This document shows positions 8,083-17,796 of a DNA stretch of 18,101 bases, piece by piece. Positions within the stretch are counted from its first letter, which is position 1, and each line of letters begins with the position of its first letter. This DNA comes from Porogramme epimiltina (lineage: Eukaryota; Basidiomycota; Agaricomycetes; Polyporales; Polyporaceae). Below the pieces are notes generated by a model that saw nothing but the letters and a program-made list of their open reading frames with translations, was not told the DNA's origin and did not search any database. The position numbers and the translations under genes were made by a program. Location: contig FTLJ01000396.1 in assembly GCA_900155495.1 (NCBI GenBank), forward strand, positions 1 to 18,101, given 5' to 3'.

Positions 8083-9680
8083 TTACTGCGCCTCGACGAC
8101 AGCCGGCTGCGCGGCGTCCTGTGCCCCAAGCGGCTGCTGCGTCCTCGACATGGCAGCACCAAGTGCTTGAGTGCGGAACGCGAGGCCGCGCGTCTTCTCG
8201 ATGACCGTCTGGTACATCGGGAGAGGTGGCCGGTGGATTTCGATGACGTTCTGCAAGAACGCAGACGTCAGTCACACGCGTGCCCCTTCGAGTCGAATGA
8301 GAACGCACCTTTTCGAGATCGATCTTGGCGTCGGCACCCATACGCGTCTCGCGGATGAGGTTGACGATCCACTTCTCGCCCTCGTCGCGTGAGAGATTCA
8401 GCCGTTCTGAGAGATCGCTGGAGGGTGGATGTGAGTTTCGACTGCCTATCTGCAAGCTGATACCACCACGTACGCGATGTCTATGCGCTGGTGTATCCTG
8501 CAGTATGCCTCGGTGATGAGGTAGCGCGCGTTGTCCATGAAATCGTCACGGAAGTCCCCAAGGAAGAAGTCGTTTGCGACGACCGTCTCCGCCTTGCCGA
8601 GCTCCTTCTGCGCGGCCTCGAAGTCGAACTCGACGTACAGCTCCTTGAGGAACTGTGTGACGGGATCCTGATACTGGTACTCCTCCATCTGGATGACCTT
8701 GACGATCTCGCGAATCGAGTGGCGTACGCGCGAGGAGAGCGCACCCGACGAGGACTTGCGCGAGAGGACGGCGGCGGTGGCGAGGTACCGGAGGACCCAT
8801 GGGCTAGAGGTCTGGATGGTGTTGAGGTAGGTGGGCTGAAGGAAGGTCTCGAGGAGGAGGGTGCGTCCCTGCGGGTGGTTGAAGTAGACGAAGAGGGACC
8901 AGTGGAGGAGCCAGGTGCGGGAGTGGAGTTGACCGAGGGCCGGGTCGGCGCTGGAAGAGGAGGGGGAGGCGAACTGGGGCATGGAGGGTGCACGGGCGTC
9001 GATGGCTTCGCGGAGAGAGTTGAGCTCTTCGAGTGCGACGTCCCACTTACCAGTGAGAATGTCGCAGGCGAGCTTGCCCCAGTGGGCGGAGATGGTAAGA
9101 TCGGGGTCGGTGGAGAGGATGCGGAAGTGGTAGAGGTAGTCGGCGGCGCCGCTGTAGTTTCCGTACGAGTATTGGAATTTTCCAAAGTTGTAGAGTGCGG
9201 TGATTTGCTCGAGCGTAACCTGCTCGGTGTCGGGAGATGATCATGGGGACTGAGAGGAGGCGGACTCACGTTGTAGTGCTCTCGCAGGAACTGCAAGTTT
9301 TGGTTCTTGTCCTGTCGGAGTGCCTGCGCGACCTCCGGCTTCTCGATAACATCGAGCACCGCCTGAGCCTCATGCTGGAGCTGCTCGTTGGTCGAGACGG
9401 CCTTTTCGCGCTTCTCGGCGAATTCTAGTAGGAAGTTAGGAGTGCGGGAGAGGACAAGAACAAAGCACGCACCTTGTGGAACATCCTCGTCCGCATGGAG
9501 CTGCTGGAAGAGACTCACAGCGTAGTCGACCATGTTCGTCTCCTTTGCGAGCTCATACTGGGCTGTCTGGACCTGCTCGACGGGGAAGAGATCGCTCTCG
9601 GCAAGATGTGCAAGGAGGGGAAAGACGAGGTGACGGTCGCAGTAGGGAATGATCGTTTTTGTGAGGTCGTAGTCGGCCAT
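8083..9680 (-). CDS. INT6: Eukaryotic translation initiation factor 3 subunit E (eIF3e/INT6)
   Basis: Five exons join to 461 aa: 9680-9473, 9424-9270, 9219-8474, 8417-8309 and 8250-8083. Introns are short (48, 50, 56 and 58 nt). The start [20 protein letters not shown] and [13 protein letters not shown] (residues about 49-61) are typical of the eIF3e N-terminal domain; [23 protein letters not shown] follows across intron 2. The PCI domain lies at about 240-400 and includes [17 protein letters not shown] and [18 protein letters not shown]. The end matches the family pattern around [18 protein letters not shown]. eIF3e is a core PCI subunit of the cytoplasmic eIF3 complex, which recruits mRNA and the ternary complex to the 40S subunit. 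The length is close to that of human eIF3e (445 aa). The TAA stop lies within a perfect GTAAGT donor-like sequence, so a spliced alternative tail is conceivable. The gene shares its promoter with MPDU1. Confidence 0.93.
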
Positions 9681-9942
9681 GATGGACAGACAGAAGAGAT
9701 AGGGGGAGCCTGGGGGAGGACCGAAGCGAGCTCGTCGTGCGGAGGAGCGTGCTCGATGCTGCCCACAGGCCAAAAAATGACCTGCTATATCGGGATGGGC
9801 GCACGTGGCCGACGACTCGCGCTGGACGCGCTCGACACGTCCGCCCTCGGTCCACACGTCGCCTGCCCTCTCCCCCTCGCTTGTTCTGTCCTTCTTGGGC
9901 ACTCCCTGTCGCCCCTCGGTCTCCTGTCTGGTCTCCTTCGTC
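9681..9942. promoter_or_regulatory. Head-to-head promoter of the eIF3e and MPDU1-like genes
   Basis: Only 262 bp separate the two outward-facing ATGs, so the promoters and both 5' UTRs must share or divide this stretch. A TATA-like GCTATATC lies at about 9782-9789. The right half is CT-rich, a common feature just upstream of fungal plus-strand starts. No other site is clear. Confidence 0.5.
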
Positions 9943-10958
9943 ATGACCTCAATCACTCAAAACTTGCCTTGGTTCGTCAAGGACCTCGGGGTTTCTATCG
10001 TTGGCGAGGTACGCCACACCTCCTCTTCTTGAAGTGCTCGCGCTGAAGCCTCGCGGCTAGAAATGCTATGCATCCATCGTCGAGAACCTCAATTTCAGTG
10101 ACATAGAGTGCCTCAAGTACTGCATTTCTAAAGGCCTTGGCATTGGGATCGTCGTGGGCGGTTCTATCATGAAGGTCCCTCAGCTGCTTCTCAGTGCGTC
10201 TTTTCGGCCATCCTTATTCTTCGCTTACTTACCGGAAATCCGTGACAGTTGTATCGGCAGGCTCCGCGCGAGGTCTCTCCCTCGCCGCGTATGCTCTTGA
10301 AACCCTCTCATACGCGATCACCCTCGCCTACTCGTACCGCAACGAGTTCCCCTTCTCCACCTACGGCGAGAACTTCTTCCTCACCCTTCAGAATATCGTC
10401 ATCACCCTCCTTGTTGTACACTACAACCCACCGAGCACTCTCGCTGCAAGGAGTCCCATACAACGCGCCATCCTCTCCGCCCAGATAATGCTCGCCTCCG
10501 CCATTGGCCTCGCCATAGTCCCTCCCTCCACCCTCTCCCTCTTCCAAGTCTCTACCCTCCCTCTCTCCCTATTCTCCAAGCTTCCGCAAATTCGCCAGAA
10601 CCACCGCGCGCAGAGCACAGGCCAGCTCTCTGCCTTCGCCGTCATCTCCCAAGTCGGCGGCTGCCTTGCCCGCCTCTTCACGACCGCCGCCGAGGTCGGG
10701 GACCCCATCATCAGCGCGGGCTTCGCCCTCGCCCTCGTGCTCAACATCGTCCTCGGCTTCCAGATGTGGCTGTACTGGGGCAAGGACGAGAAGGACGAAC
10801 TCGAGATGGGCCCCATCGGCAGCGCCGGAGACGACAAGCCCAAGGTGCATTGGTCGCCACCCACGCACAAGGTTGAGGTTATCGTTCCTCCCGCCTCCCC
10901 CGGTGGCCGCGCGAGTCCCAGACCGAGCAGCAGGAGATGGTCCAGAAAGGTCGACTAG
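9943..10958 (+). CDS. MPDU1: Mannose-P-dolichol utilization defect 1 (MPDU1/Lec35) homologue, PQ-loop protein
   Basis: Three exons, 9943-10008, 10061-10193 and 10249-10958, encode 302 aa; introns are 52 and 55 nt. MPDU1 is an ER multi-pass membrane protein needed for use of dolichol-phosphate mannose and glucose in N-glycan, GPI-anchor and O-mannose synthesis. Evidence includes CLKYCISKGLGIGIVVGGSIMKVPQ across residues about 39-63 with the first PQ motif at 62-63, ARGLSLAAYALETLSY (73-88), NEFPFSTYGENFFLTLQ (98-114), the second PQ at 179-180 (SKLPQIRQNHRAQSTGQLS), and ARLFTTAAEVGDP (207-219). Order and spacing match the vertebrate protein (about 247 aa). A hydrophilic tail of about 58 residues is extra; it ends RKVD, which resembles a dilysine-type ER retrieval signal. 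The first exon is assigned from its family-like LPWFV..LG segment and a good GTACGC donor. Confidence 0.9.
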
Positions 10959-13301
10959 TCCCTCGCGCCCCTGATTGGGTCCGTTTACATTGTATTTAAT
11001 ATCCTATCGTGCTATCCTAGTCCATCATTCTACCACCCACCCGGAACGCCGTCCGTATATTGGACTGCCGCGTGGAACGCGCACTCATAATGCAACACAT
11101 TCATCGCAAATCACAACACATTCTGCTGCGCTCAGGGGTGAACGCGCAGAGTCGAGCCATGGTGTATTCTCCGGCGAGGACGTTTCGACGGATCCCCAAA
11201 GCGCCCACGTAGGATAGGCCGTGTGTTTGGAAGTCTCTGCATCACATAGGTTCGCCGTCAAGCCTGCTTCGCCCGTCGGCGCCAGCCCCAGGGTCCACTC
11301 GCGGTAGGCAAGAGAGACGCGTTATTGGGCCTTGAAGGTAGCGGGTGCGCGCACGTGCGGGCGATTGTGGCGTCGCGGCATCGCGCGCAGCCGGCTCAAC
11401 GTTTGTCCTTCTCGCTCTTGAACGCTAACGTTAACCAACCTCAAGGAGAGCCCACGAATGTCGGTCGCTCAAGCAACCTGGGAGCGCCGTCGACGTCGCC
11501 AGCCTGGAAGTCAAGCGATATTGGCACCGAACATTTCCAAAATTTTCGAACATGCGTGTGAAGGCGTGGCTGCGAAAAAGTCGTTTCGGTCGACAGGTCG
11601 GACGCGCGAGCCTCACGTTACGCTCGCAACTGAATGTCCCCCTCCGACGCTCATCGGGACGGATCAGAGGCGAGCACGGTTTTTCCAGAACTCACGGCAA
11701 CTAAGAGCGGTGAGCATGTTCAGCACCACTTCCCTCCTTGATCTCCGTCGGAAATTCGGGCACCATTCCGGGTGCGCGTTTGACGGCGCGCTCGCGGCCA
11801 AACACCCACGATGGCTTATGATTATATTGCAGCGGTGCGCCTCTGCTCGTTTGGCAACGCTTTCATCCCCCGCTTATCGTACGCGTTGAAACTTGAGGCT
11901 CGTGTCCGACGTCATTGCTTACCAACCTTCTTCTCTCCAGCCAATCCAAACTTTGCCAGCGAAGCTATGGCATCACCAGGGCCACATTGAGGGAAGAAGC
12001 CTCCAGCAGCGTGCCCGCCGTGAGTAAATATCCGTCGGGTCGGGAGGACTGCTATATCAGACAGGCCTAGATCCACCATGCGATCTCTATGCGTGTCGAG
12101 CGTGGTGCGCGGCGACCCGGTAATCCATCATGTCCCAACGCCGGGCTCAGCGCCGTAAGCCCATCGACGGCCATCTTCTAGACACAACGCGCAGGCAAGG
12201 AACTTTCCACGGCGCACACAGGATCTCGTATGTCCTCGGGGCGATCTGTGTGATGCGCAGGGCGGGTGGGTGCAGACCGCCTACACGAGGACAAGTCTAA
12301 ACTGACAAGCCGTTTTTTTTCTCAGTGTACCACCCCGATTCGGGGCGCATGCCGCATCGGGAGGGGGAGATGCGGCTCCACGGGCGAGAGAAATCTCTGG
12401 AGCATATCTGCGCCGCGGAACTCGCGCAGTGATGCAATAAAGACACCAGAAAAAAACACCGAGCAGATGGGACGGCAGCCCGGAGGCAGAAATCGGGCAG
12501 CGCCCGGCGCGTGGATGCGAGGGTGCGTCGCGCACATGCGTTCGCGTACCGTGTCCCTGAGGTGCTAGGCCCTCGCTAAAGAGCGGGGAGTAACCACGCA
12601 CGGTTCCAGACACCTGCGGAGCCCGCCTGGTCCGCTGGGGCGGGCGCACGCGCCTGGGAAGGTCGCACGGGCTAAAAGCGGGGAGGAGATCCCTCCCGGT
12701 CGGGTGCCCCGCGCGAGAGAAGCTTCCTCGCGGCGGTGGTGGTGGATAGGAAGACGGCTTCTCTGGCGGCGGCCGCGGGCGACCTTCTCGCTGGGGGTGG
12801 GCCGTTGAATGGGCGGCCTATCGGGGAGCGGCGGGGTGCAGTGCCTTGCCCCTCTCGGCCGCGTTCGCGCGTACAGACGGTCCACAAGCGCCGCTGCCCA
12901 CAAGCGCTGCCGCCCACAAGCTGTCCGTTGTGTGCACCGTCGCGCCCGGGAGCAGTGCGGCTCCGCGCTCCAGCGTCCGAGGCGAACCTTGGAGAGCGTG
13001 ACCCGGACGCCCGCCCGTCCGTCTAACAGCGTCCGCACACGAATGTGGCCTGCGGGCGTGCGAGCGAGCGAACGTGCGGGCAGCTGACCCGCGCCGACCC
13101 GCGCCGAGGATATGCCGGGTACATAAACCGAGTGCCGGCGGCGTGCAGCCTGAGGGGAGCAGACCTGAACGTGAACGCGGACCGCCGCCGCACGCATTAC
13201 TTACTTATTATTACCGATCGCTGGCTTTCCTAGGCCCCTTCCGCGCGCCTTCGCCAGGTCCACCCGCCGGTCCAGACGCCGTTCGAGGCTCGAGCAGAGC
13301 G
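10959..13301. other. Long intergenic stretch, no supportable gene
   Basis: About 2.3 kb between two plus-strand genes. The open frames here (up to 210 codons on the minus strand at 12565-13197, and 143 on the plus strand at 11458-11889) have Arg/Ala/Pro-rich or mixed composition expected from random GC-rich sequence, and none shows a domain. Composition is moderate up to about 12300 and becomes very GC-rich to 13190. It contains a 16-bp tandem repeat (12882-12923), an 11-bp duplication (about 13086-13107) and the promoter of the dioxygenase gene. A lineage-specific or non-coding transcript could be missed. Confidence 0.5.
12882..12923. repeat. 16-bp tandem repeat, about 2.5 copies
   Basis: Units CCACAAGCGCCGCTGC (12882-12897) and CCACAAGCGCTGCCGC (12898-12913) are followed by a partial third unit beginning CCACAAG at 12914. 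It lies in GC-rich intergenic DNA and has no evident role. Confidence 0.75.
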
Positions 13302-14898
13302 ATGGCGAGAGAATACAAACACATCACACGTAAGTGCCTGCCGTATCCCTATCTCCTTTCGAGGCGGGGCCTGACGCGCCGCACCACTCGATTCAATCTT
13401 GCGCCGCGCCGCGCCCTGACGCGGCACATGCGTCTGCATATGCGTGCGCGCCGCATCCACGCCGACTCCGCGGGCCCGCTCCCTCGCTCGCCCGCTCGCG
13501 CGCGTCCGCCGTGCGCGCATACGTACACACCGGACGCGCCTCCTCCCTCCCCTCCCCGGCCTCAAAGCGGAAGAGGCCGAGTTCTTCATGGAGAACGGCT
13601 ACCTGATCGTGAAGGAGGCCTTCTCGCGCGCGCAGGCGGCCGAGTTCACCAAGGACCTCTGGGTCCGGCTCGGGCTCGACCCCGCCGACGCGTCGACGTG
13701 GGACCGCGAGCGCGTGCACATGCCCTCGCACCGCCGCGAGCCCGTCGCGACGTTCGCGCCCCGGGTGAGTTCCTGCCCTTCCTGCCCTTCCCCTTGCCTT
13801 GCCTTTTTCCCTTTTGCCGCGCCCTTTGCCTCGCCCAAGCCAGCGACTCCCCGAGCGTTTGTCTCCCCCATCTCCGCGCACGATCTCCGTGGACCTGCGC
13901 GCGGCTCGGGGCGAACGAGACGCGACGCGACGTGCGGCGCCTGGAGCTCACTGCCTCCCTTCCACACCCCCTTCCACATTCCCTTTCTTCGCCCCCACCC
14001 CGATCGCCGTGGCGCGCGCACGCAGACGGCTGACCTTAGTCCCCCCCCCCTCTCCCTCTTCCCCTCCCCCCGGCTCGAGCAGGTCTGGGAAATCATGAAG
14101 GAGCTCCTCGGAGGCGAGGACCGGATCGACGCGTCCTCCTCCGCCTGGGGCGACTCATTCATCGTGAACTTCGGCGCGCCGCCGGGGACGCCCTCCGCGT
14201 TCGGCGCCGCGTCCCCGACGCCCGCCGCGCTCGCCAACTGGCACGTCGACGGCGACTTCTTTGTGCACTTCCTCGACTCGCCCGAGCAGGCGCTCCTCGT
14301 CATCCCCCTCTTCTCGGACATCGCCCCCGGCGGCGGCGCGACGTACATCGCGCCCGACGCGCTCCCCGCCGTCGCACGCTACCTCGCGGCGCATCCCGAG
14401 GGCGTCGTCGCGCAGAGGGGCGCGTTCTTCCCTGACGCGTCCCCCGCCCTCGACCCGCGCGCGGACCCGGACTACTACGTGCACGCCGCGGCGGTCGCAG
14501 CGCACGCGACGCGCTTCGTCGAGCTCACCGGCGCCGTCGGCGACGTCGTCCTCATGCACCCGCTCATGCCGCACTCCGCCTCGCCCAACCTCCTCGCGCG
14601 CAGCGGCGCCGCCCCGCCGCGCGTGATCACGAACCCGCCCGTCGCGCTCCGCGCGCCCTTCGAGTTCGCCCGCGAGGACCCCGCAGAGCACAGTCTCGTC
14701 GAGCTCGCCACCCTCCGCGCGCTCGGCGTCCCCCAGCTGACCTTTGCCCCCGCCGCGCCCCGCCGCACCGTCGTCCCCGCGCGCATCGCGGTGCAGGCGC
14801 AGTTACTCGCAGACGAGCGCCGCCGCCTCGACGCCGCCGCGCGGCGCACGCCCGCGTCCGCGGAGGTTGCGGCGGCGCAGGCCCTCGCGGTCGCCTAA
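13302..14898 (+). CDS. Phytanoyl-CoA dioxygenase (PhyH)-like Fe(II)/2-oxoglutarate dioxygenase
   Basis: Three exons, 13302-13329, 13568-13764 and 14083-14898, encode 346 aa. Intron 1 (238 nt, GTAAGT to CAAAG) joins to MAREYKHITPEEAEFFMENGYLIV, a typical PhyH opening. Intron 2 (318 nt, GTGAGT to GAGCAG) is very C-rich, a multiple of three and free of in-frame stops. The fold belongs to non-haem iron dioxygenases, which oxidise a substrate while converting 2-oxoglutarate to succinate and CO2. Visible ligands are His128 and Asp130 in NWHVDGDFF, a distal His in HPLMPHSASPN (His239 most likely) and Arg255 in PPRVITNPP for 2-oxoglutarate. All key residues are present, so an active enzyme is expected. 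Fungal PhyH-like proteins act on many substrates, from fatty acids to secondary metabolites. No biosynthetic neighbours are seen, so the substrate is unknown. There is no obvious C-terminal peroxisome signal (it ends ALAVA). Confidence 0.88.
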
Positions 14899-15690
14899 TA
14901 TAAGCAAGAGGCAAGAGGGGAGGTGCATCCCGGAGAGATGCGGACGCGCTGGAGGGGGCGGGATCCCATGTACGATAATATGAATGCACGCCACCGCCTC
15001 GACAATGTACACGCCATTATGAACCTTCCTTCAATTCGACTTGTGTGCCCGCGCGCTCCACGGCGTGCTAGAGGGAAAGAGGGGGGGGGGGTTGCGCCGC
15101 ACCGGGGCTCGCCGGGGCAAATGCCCAAGGTGGCACGCCGGGAGAGTGGCGGTGTCACCCGATATTGTGTGGACTGTGTGCGCGTGTGTGCCGCACAGCT
15201 CAGTATGTACTAGCACCCCTCCGCTGCGTGCGGTGCAGCGCACACGCACGCGCGCGGATCCGGAAATCGAATGTCTATCTTCTTCTATCACCAAAGAGAG
15301 GGGAGGGAGATAGGGCGAAAAAAAGGATGAAGAGGCGCGGCGCGGCGCCGGAAACCCACGGACATAATCGTACATGCGTAGAGTATGAGCTGAACGACGG
15401 GCGGCATAAAGCACGGAGAATACTTTTAATAAATGTTCCGCCACAGGTCCCCCTCCTGGTCCCCCCTCCCCCTCACCGCTGCGCCCGCGACGGCAACCGC
15501 CCCGCTAGCAGGCGTATATGCAGGGTCTGATGGGCAGCGCGACGCAGCCTGTTAGGAGTAAGCATCAGCACGCGCGATCGGGCAGAGCACCAACGCGCGG
15601 AACGCACCGTGGATAAAAGCCCGAACGGCACCGCAGGCGTGCGCGTCGGGAGAGAGCGCGCTCTGGCACTCGCGCGGGGCGGCGCGGCGC
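14899..15690. other. Convergent 3' flank of the PhyH-like and ICMT-like genes
   Basis: About 790 bp lie between two convergent stop codons. A run of 11 G occurs at 15081-15091, and a plus-strand AATAAA at 15426-15431 is a possible but distant polyadenylation signal for the dioxygenase gene. Short open frames (up to 137 codons on the minus strand) show no domain. No RNA gene was seen. Confidence 0.45.
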
Positions 15691-16599
15691 TCAGAGGAGG
15701 TAGGGGAAGAACCACCAGCGGACGTTCCGCGAGTACTCGTCCCACTCGCGGCCGAACTGCTGCTTGAGCGCGGCGTCCTCCATGCGCGCGCGGCGGACGC
15801 CGACGGCGAGCCACCACGCGAACCAGATGGCGAAGACGGCCCACGCGCCGAGGAGGCGCGGACCGAGAGAGGAGCCAGCGCCGCCGCTGACGCACTCCGC
15901 GAGCCAGCCGCCGGGGGAGAGGTCCGTGAAGCCGAGACCGAGGAAGACGAGGAGGGACCCGAGGTAGGCGGGGTGGCGGACGATGCTGTACGGGCCGGAG
16001 GTGATGAGGGTGTGCTTGGGGAAGAGGGTGAGGTCGAAAGTGAAGAGGGGCCCGAGGCAGCGGTAGCAGGTGAGGCGGAGGAGGGTGCCTGCTGCGACGA
16101 GGGCGAGGCCGGTGAGGAAGGGGAGGGTGGAGCGGATCGGGGACGGGCGTGCGGCGGCGGGGCAGAGGACGGCGGGGAGGGCGGTGGAGAGGGCGTTGCG
16201 GGGGAGGTGCTGGGCGAGGACGAGGAGGATGTCTGCGAGGGTGCAGAGCCAGACGAGGGGCTGTTGGATCTGTATGTGTGGCGGGAGAGTGAGTAAAAGA
16301 GCACATGGGAGAGAGTGGGCGCGAAAGGTGCCGGGGGTGAGAAGGGGGCGCGACACGCGCGCGCGCACGGGCACACGCGCCGTCGGGGCCGTGGAAGCAG
16401 ATCGGGGGGGTGTAGGACGGAAGGGGCGAGGAAGAAGAGCGCGCGCGAGACTGACCTTGAAGATGAGGGGGGCTATGCGGATGAGGGGGGACTCTGTGGC
16501 GTCGTAGCGGCCCTTGGAGGGAGTCTTGTTGGGTGGGGTGCTCGCGAGCTGGTAGAGGACGGCGTGGAGGAGGACGAGGGGCGCGCGAATGATAGACAT
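15691..16599 (-). CDS. Isoprenylcysteine carboxyl methyltransferase (ICMT)-like membrane enzyme
   Basis: Two exons, 16599-16456 and 16269-15691, encode 240 aa. The 186-nt intron (GTCAGT to ATACAG) is a multiple of three and free of in-frame stops. The C-terminal half has the ICMT/PEMT signature: FPKHTLITSGPYSIVRHPAYLG (residues about 131-152), a hydrophobic span with IWFAWW, then RRARMEDAALKQQFGREWDEYSRNVRWWFFPYLL (207-240). ICMT methylates the carboxyl of C-terminal prenylcysteine in Ras-like proteins and fungal pheromones, using S-adenosylmethionine at the ER membrane. Hydrophobic segments lie at about 4-18, 40-66, 95-113 and 145-205, consistent with several membrane passes. Agaricomycetes carry multiple ICMT-like paralogues, so this may be one of these rather than the canonical Ste14-type enzyme. 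Start chosen at the ATG before the first hydrophobic segment; a TATA-like box lies about 65 bp upstream. Confidence 0.85.
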   Translation of the reverse strand: MSIIRAPLVLLHAVLYQLASTPPNKTPSKGRYDATESPLIRIAPLIFKVSLARALLPRPFRPTPPRSASTAPTARVPVRARVSRPLLTPGTFRAHSLPCALLLTLPPHIQIQQPLVWLCTLADILLVLAQHLPRNALSTALPAVLCPAAARPSPIRSTLPFLTGLALVAAGTLLRLTCYRCLGPLFTFDLTLFPKHTLITSGPYSIVRHPAYLGSLLVFLGLGFTDLSPGGWLAECVSGGAGSSLGPRLLGAWAVFAIWFAWWLAVGVRRARMEDAALKQQFGREWDEYSRNVRWWFFPYLL

Positions 16600-16662
16600 G
16601 GCGGGGAGTGGGTGGAGTCGGGTAGGGGGGTAGCGGGGAGACGGAGGAGAGAGAGGGCGGGG

Positions 16663-16668
16663 TTATAT
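16663..16668 (-). promoter_or_regulatory. TATA-like box of the ICMT-like gene
   Basis: On the minus strand the sequence reads CCATATAACC, the only A/T-rich hexamer in a GC-rich flank. It sits about 64-69 bp upstream of the ATG at 16599, a normal distance for a fungal TATA element with a short 5' UTR. Confidence 0.4.
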
Positions 16669-17538
16669 GGGGCTCGGGGCAGGGAAGCAGAGGTGAAGAC
16701 GGATGCGGGAGAGGCCGAGGGGCAAAGGAAGGGGGGATGAGGGACGGTGATCTGGGATGAAAAGATAGATCTAGGGAGGGCGGAGGAGATCTTGTCGTGT
16801 GGGGGATCTTGGTTGGGACGGGGATTATTGCGAGGTTCCCAGGTGCCGGCGCTGGGCTGCCAGCATCTACGGACCATCTGTGGACGGCCGGGTAAGGATG
16901 CGCATCTCGTCGGCGGAAGAGAGGGGGACGGACGCGTGCGGAGGCGCGGAGGCGTGGACACCGAACGCTGCCAACGCTGCGAACCGAGCCCGGCCACGCG
17001 ACGGGCTGAGCCTGGGAGTGACCGTGTCCGTTGTGGGTCGCGACTCCAGGCTGCTGGGGCTGCCCGTGCCAGGACCACGTCCGTCGAGGGAGCGCCCCAG
17101 CCGAGGACCTGCCCTCGATCCGCGGAAGTCGATGCACACCCCGTGCCGCTCTCCGCCAAACCATCTTCGCCTTCCAGACGTCCGCCTTCCCCTTCCGTCT
17201 CGGCCGCCTTCACGCCCCCGGCGCCTCTCGCTCCCTCGCCCGGCTCCCCACTCGCCCTCTCCCTCCCGCGAGCCGGGCCCGCGCAGCCAGCCGCACCGAC
17301 CGACGCGTCTGCGCTGACGTCGTCCTCCTTCTGCGTACGATCAGCCGTGGCCAGCGTGCGACGCGCCAGAAAGCGCGAATCTCCACGCACCACTCTCGGA
17401 AGGCGCCTCCGCGGCTACCCTCGTCCTGGGCCGGCCGTGCGTGTTGGCAGCTGGACGCGTCCCGGGAGAGGCCCCGCCGCGAGCCCCATCGCGAAATTAA
17501 TCTCCCCTCTAGGAGCCCGGTGGTCTAGAACCTGGAAT

Positions 17539-17621
17539 GTGGCCGTGGCCGTGGTCGTGGCCGTGAATAATGTGGCGAGTGGCGAGTGGGCGCCGCGCAC
17601 AGCGAACGTGAACGTGAACGC
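17539..17621. repeat. Cluster of short tandem repeats
   Basis: Three repeats lie close together: GTGGCC-type hexamers at 17539-17565 (GTGGCC, GTGGCC, GTGGTC, GTGGCC, GTG), a GTGGCGA heptamer twice at about 17572-17585, and GAACGT hexamers at 17604-17621. They lie upstream of the open frame at the right edge. They could be expanded binding sites or simple slippage products. Confidence 0.65.
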
Positions 17622-17796
17622 TGCCAGATGTGCCAAACGCAGACGCTGCCTGACATTGGCCGCGCCCCGTCCGTCCGCCCGTCTGCCCGCTCGAGCGTCC
17701 CCCGTGCACGCACGCACCCGCCTCTGCGCCGCGGATCCCGCGCACGAGCCCGTCCCGCGGCCGTAGCTGGCTGCACGCCCTGCCGTCCCCCCACAG

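Larger units (their letters stand above)
16600..17796. other. GC-rich upstream region between the ICMT-like gene and a possible plus-strand gene
   Basis: About 1.2 kb with no supportable gene. Long open frames exist on both strands (339 codons plus, 306 minus), but they are Arg/Ala/Pro-rich and overlap extensively, as GC-rich non-coding DNA does. It holds the ICMT-like promoter on the left and a cluster of short tandem repeats at 17539-17621. It may also contain the 5' UTR or first exon of a gene that continues past the right edge. Confidence 0.45.

Noticed and set aside
9047..9070. GTAAGTGGGA within eIF3e exon 3 as a possible intron donor
   Set aside because: Reading through gives a family-like [21 protein letters not shown] in frame, so it is coding, not a splice site.
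11458..11889. A 143-codon plus-strand open frame
   Set aside because: No recognisable motif, no codon bias like that of the real genes, and no upstream promoter signal. It is kept as intergenic.
12565..13197. A 210-codon minus-strand open frame in the long intergenic region
   Set aside because: It is very Arg-rich, has no domain or splice-supported extension, and lies in a segment where several frames are open at once.
16747..17766. A 339-codon plus-strand open frame upstream of the ICMT-like gene
   Set aside because: Composition is Arg/Ala/Pro/Ser-rich without any motif. It overlaps an equally long antisense frame and spans simple repeats, as expected of GC-rich non-coding DNA.
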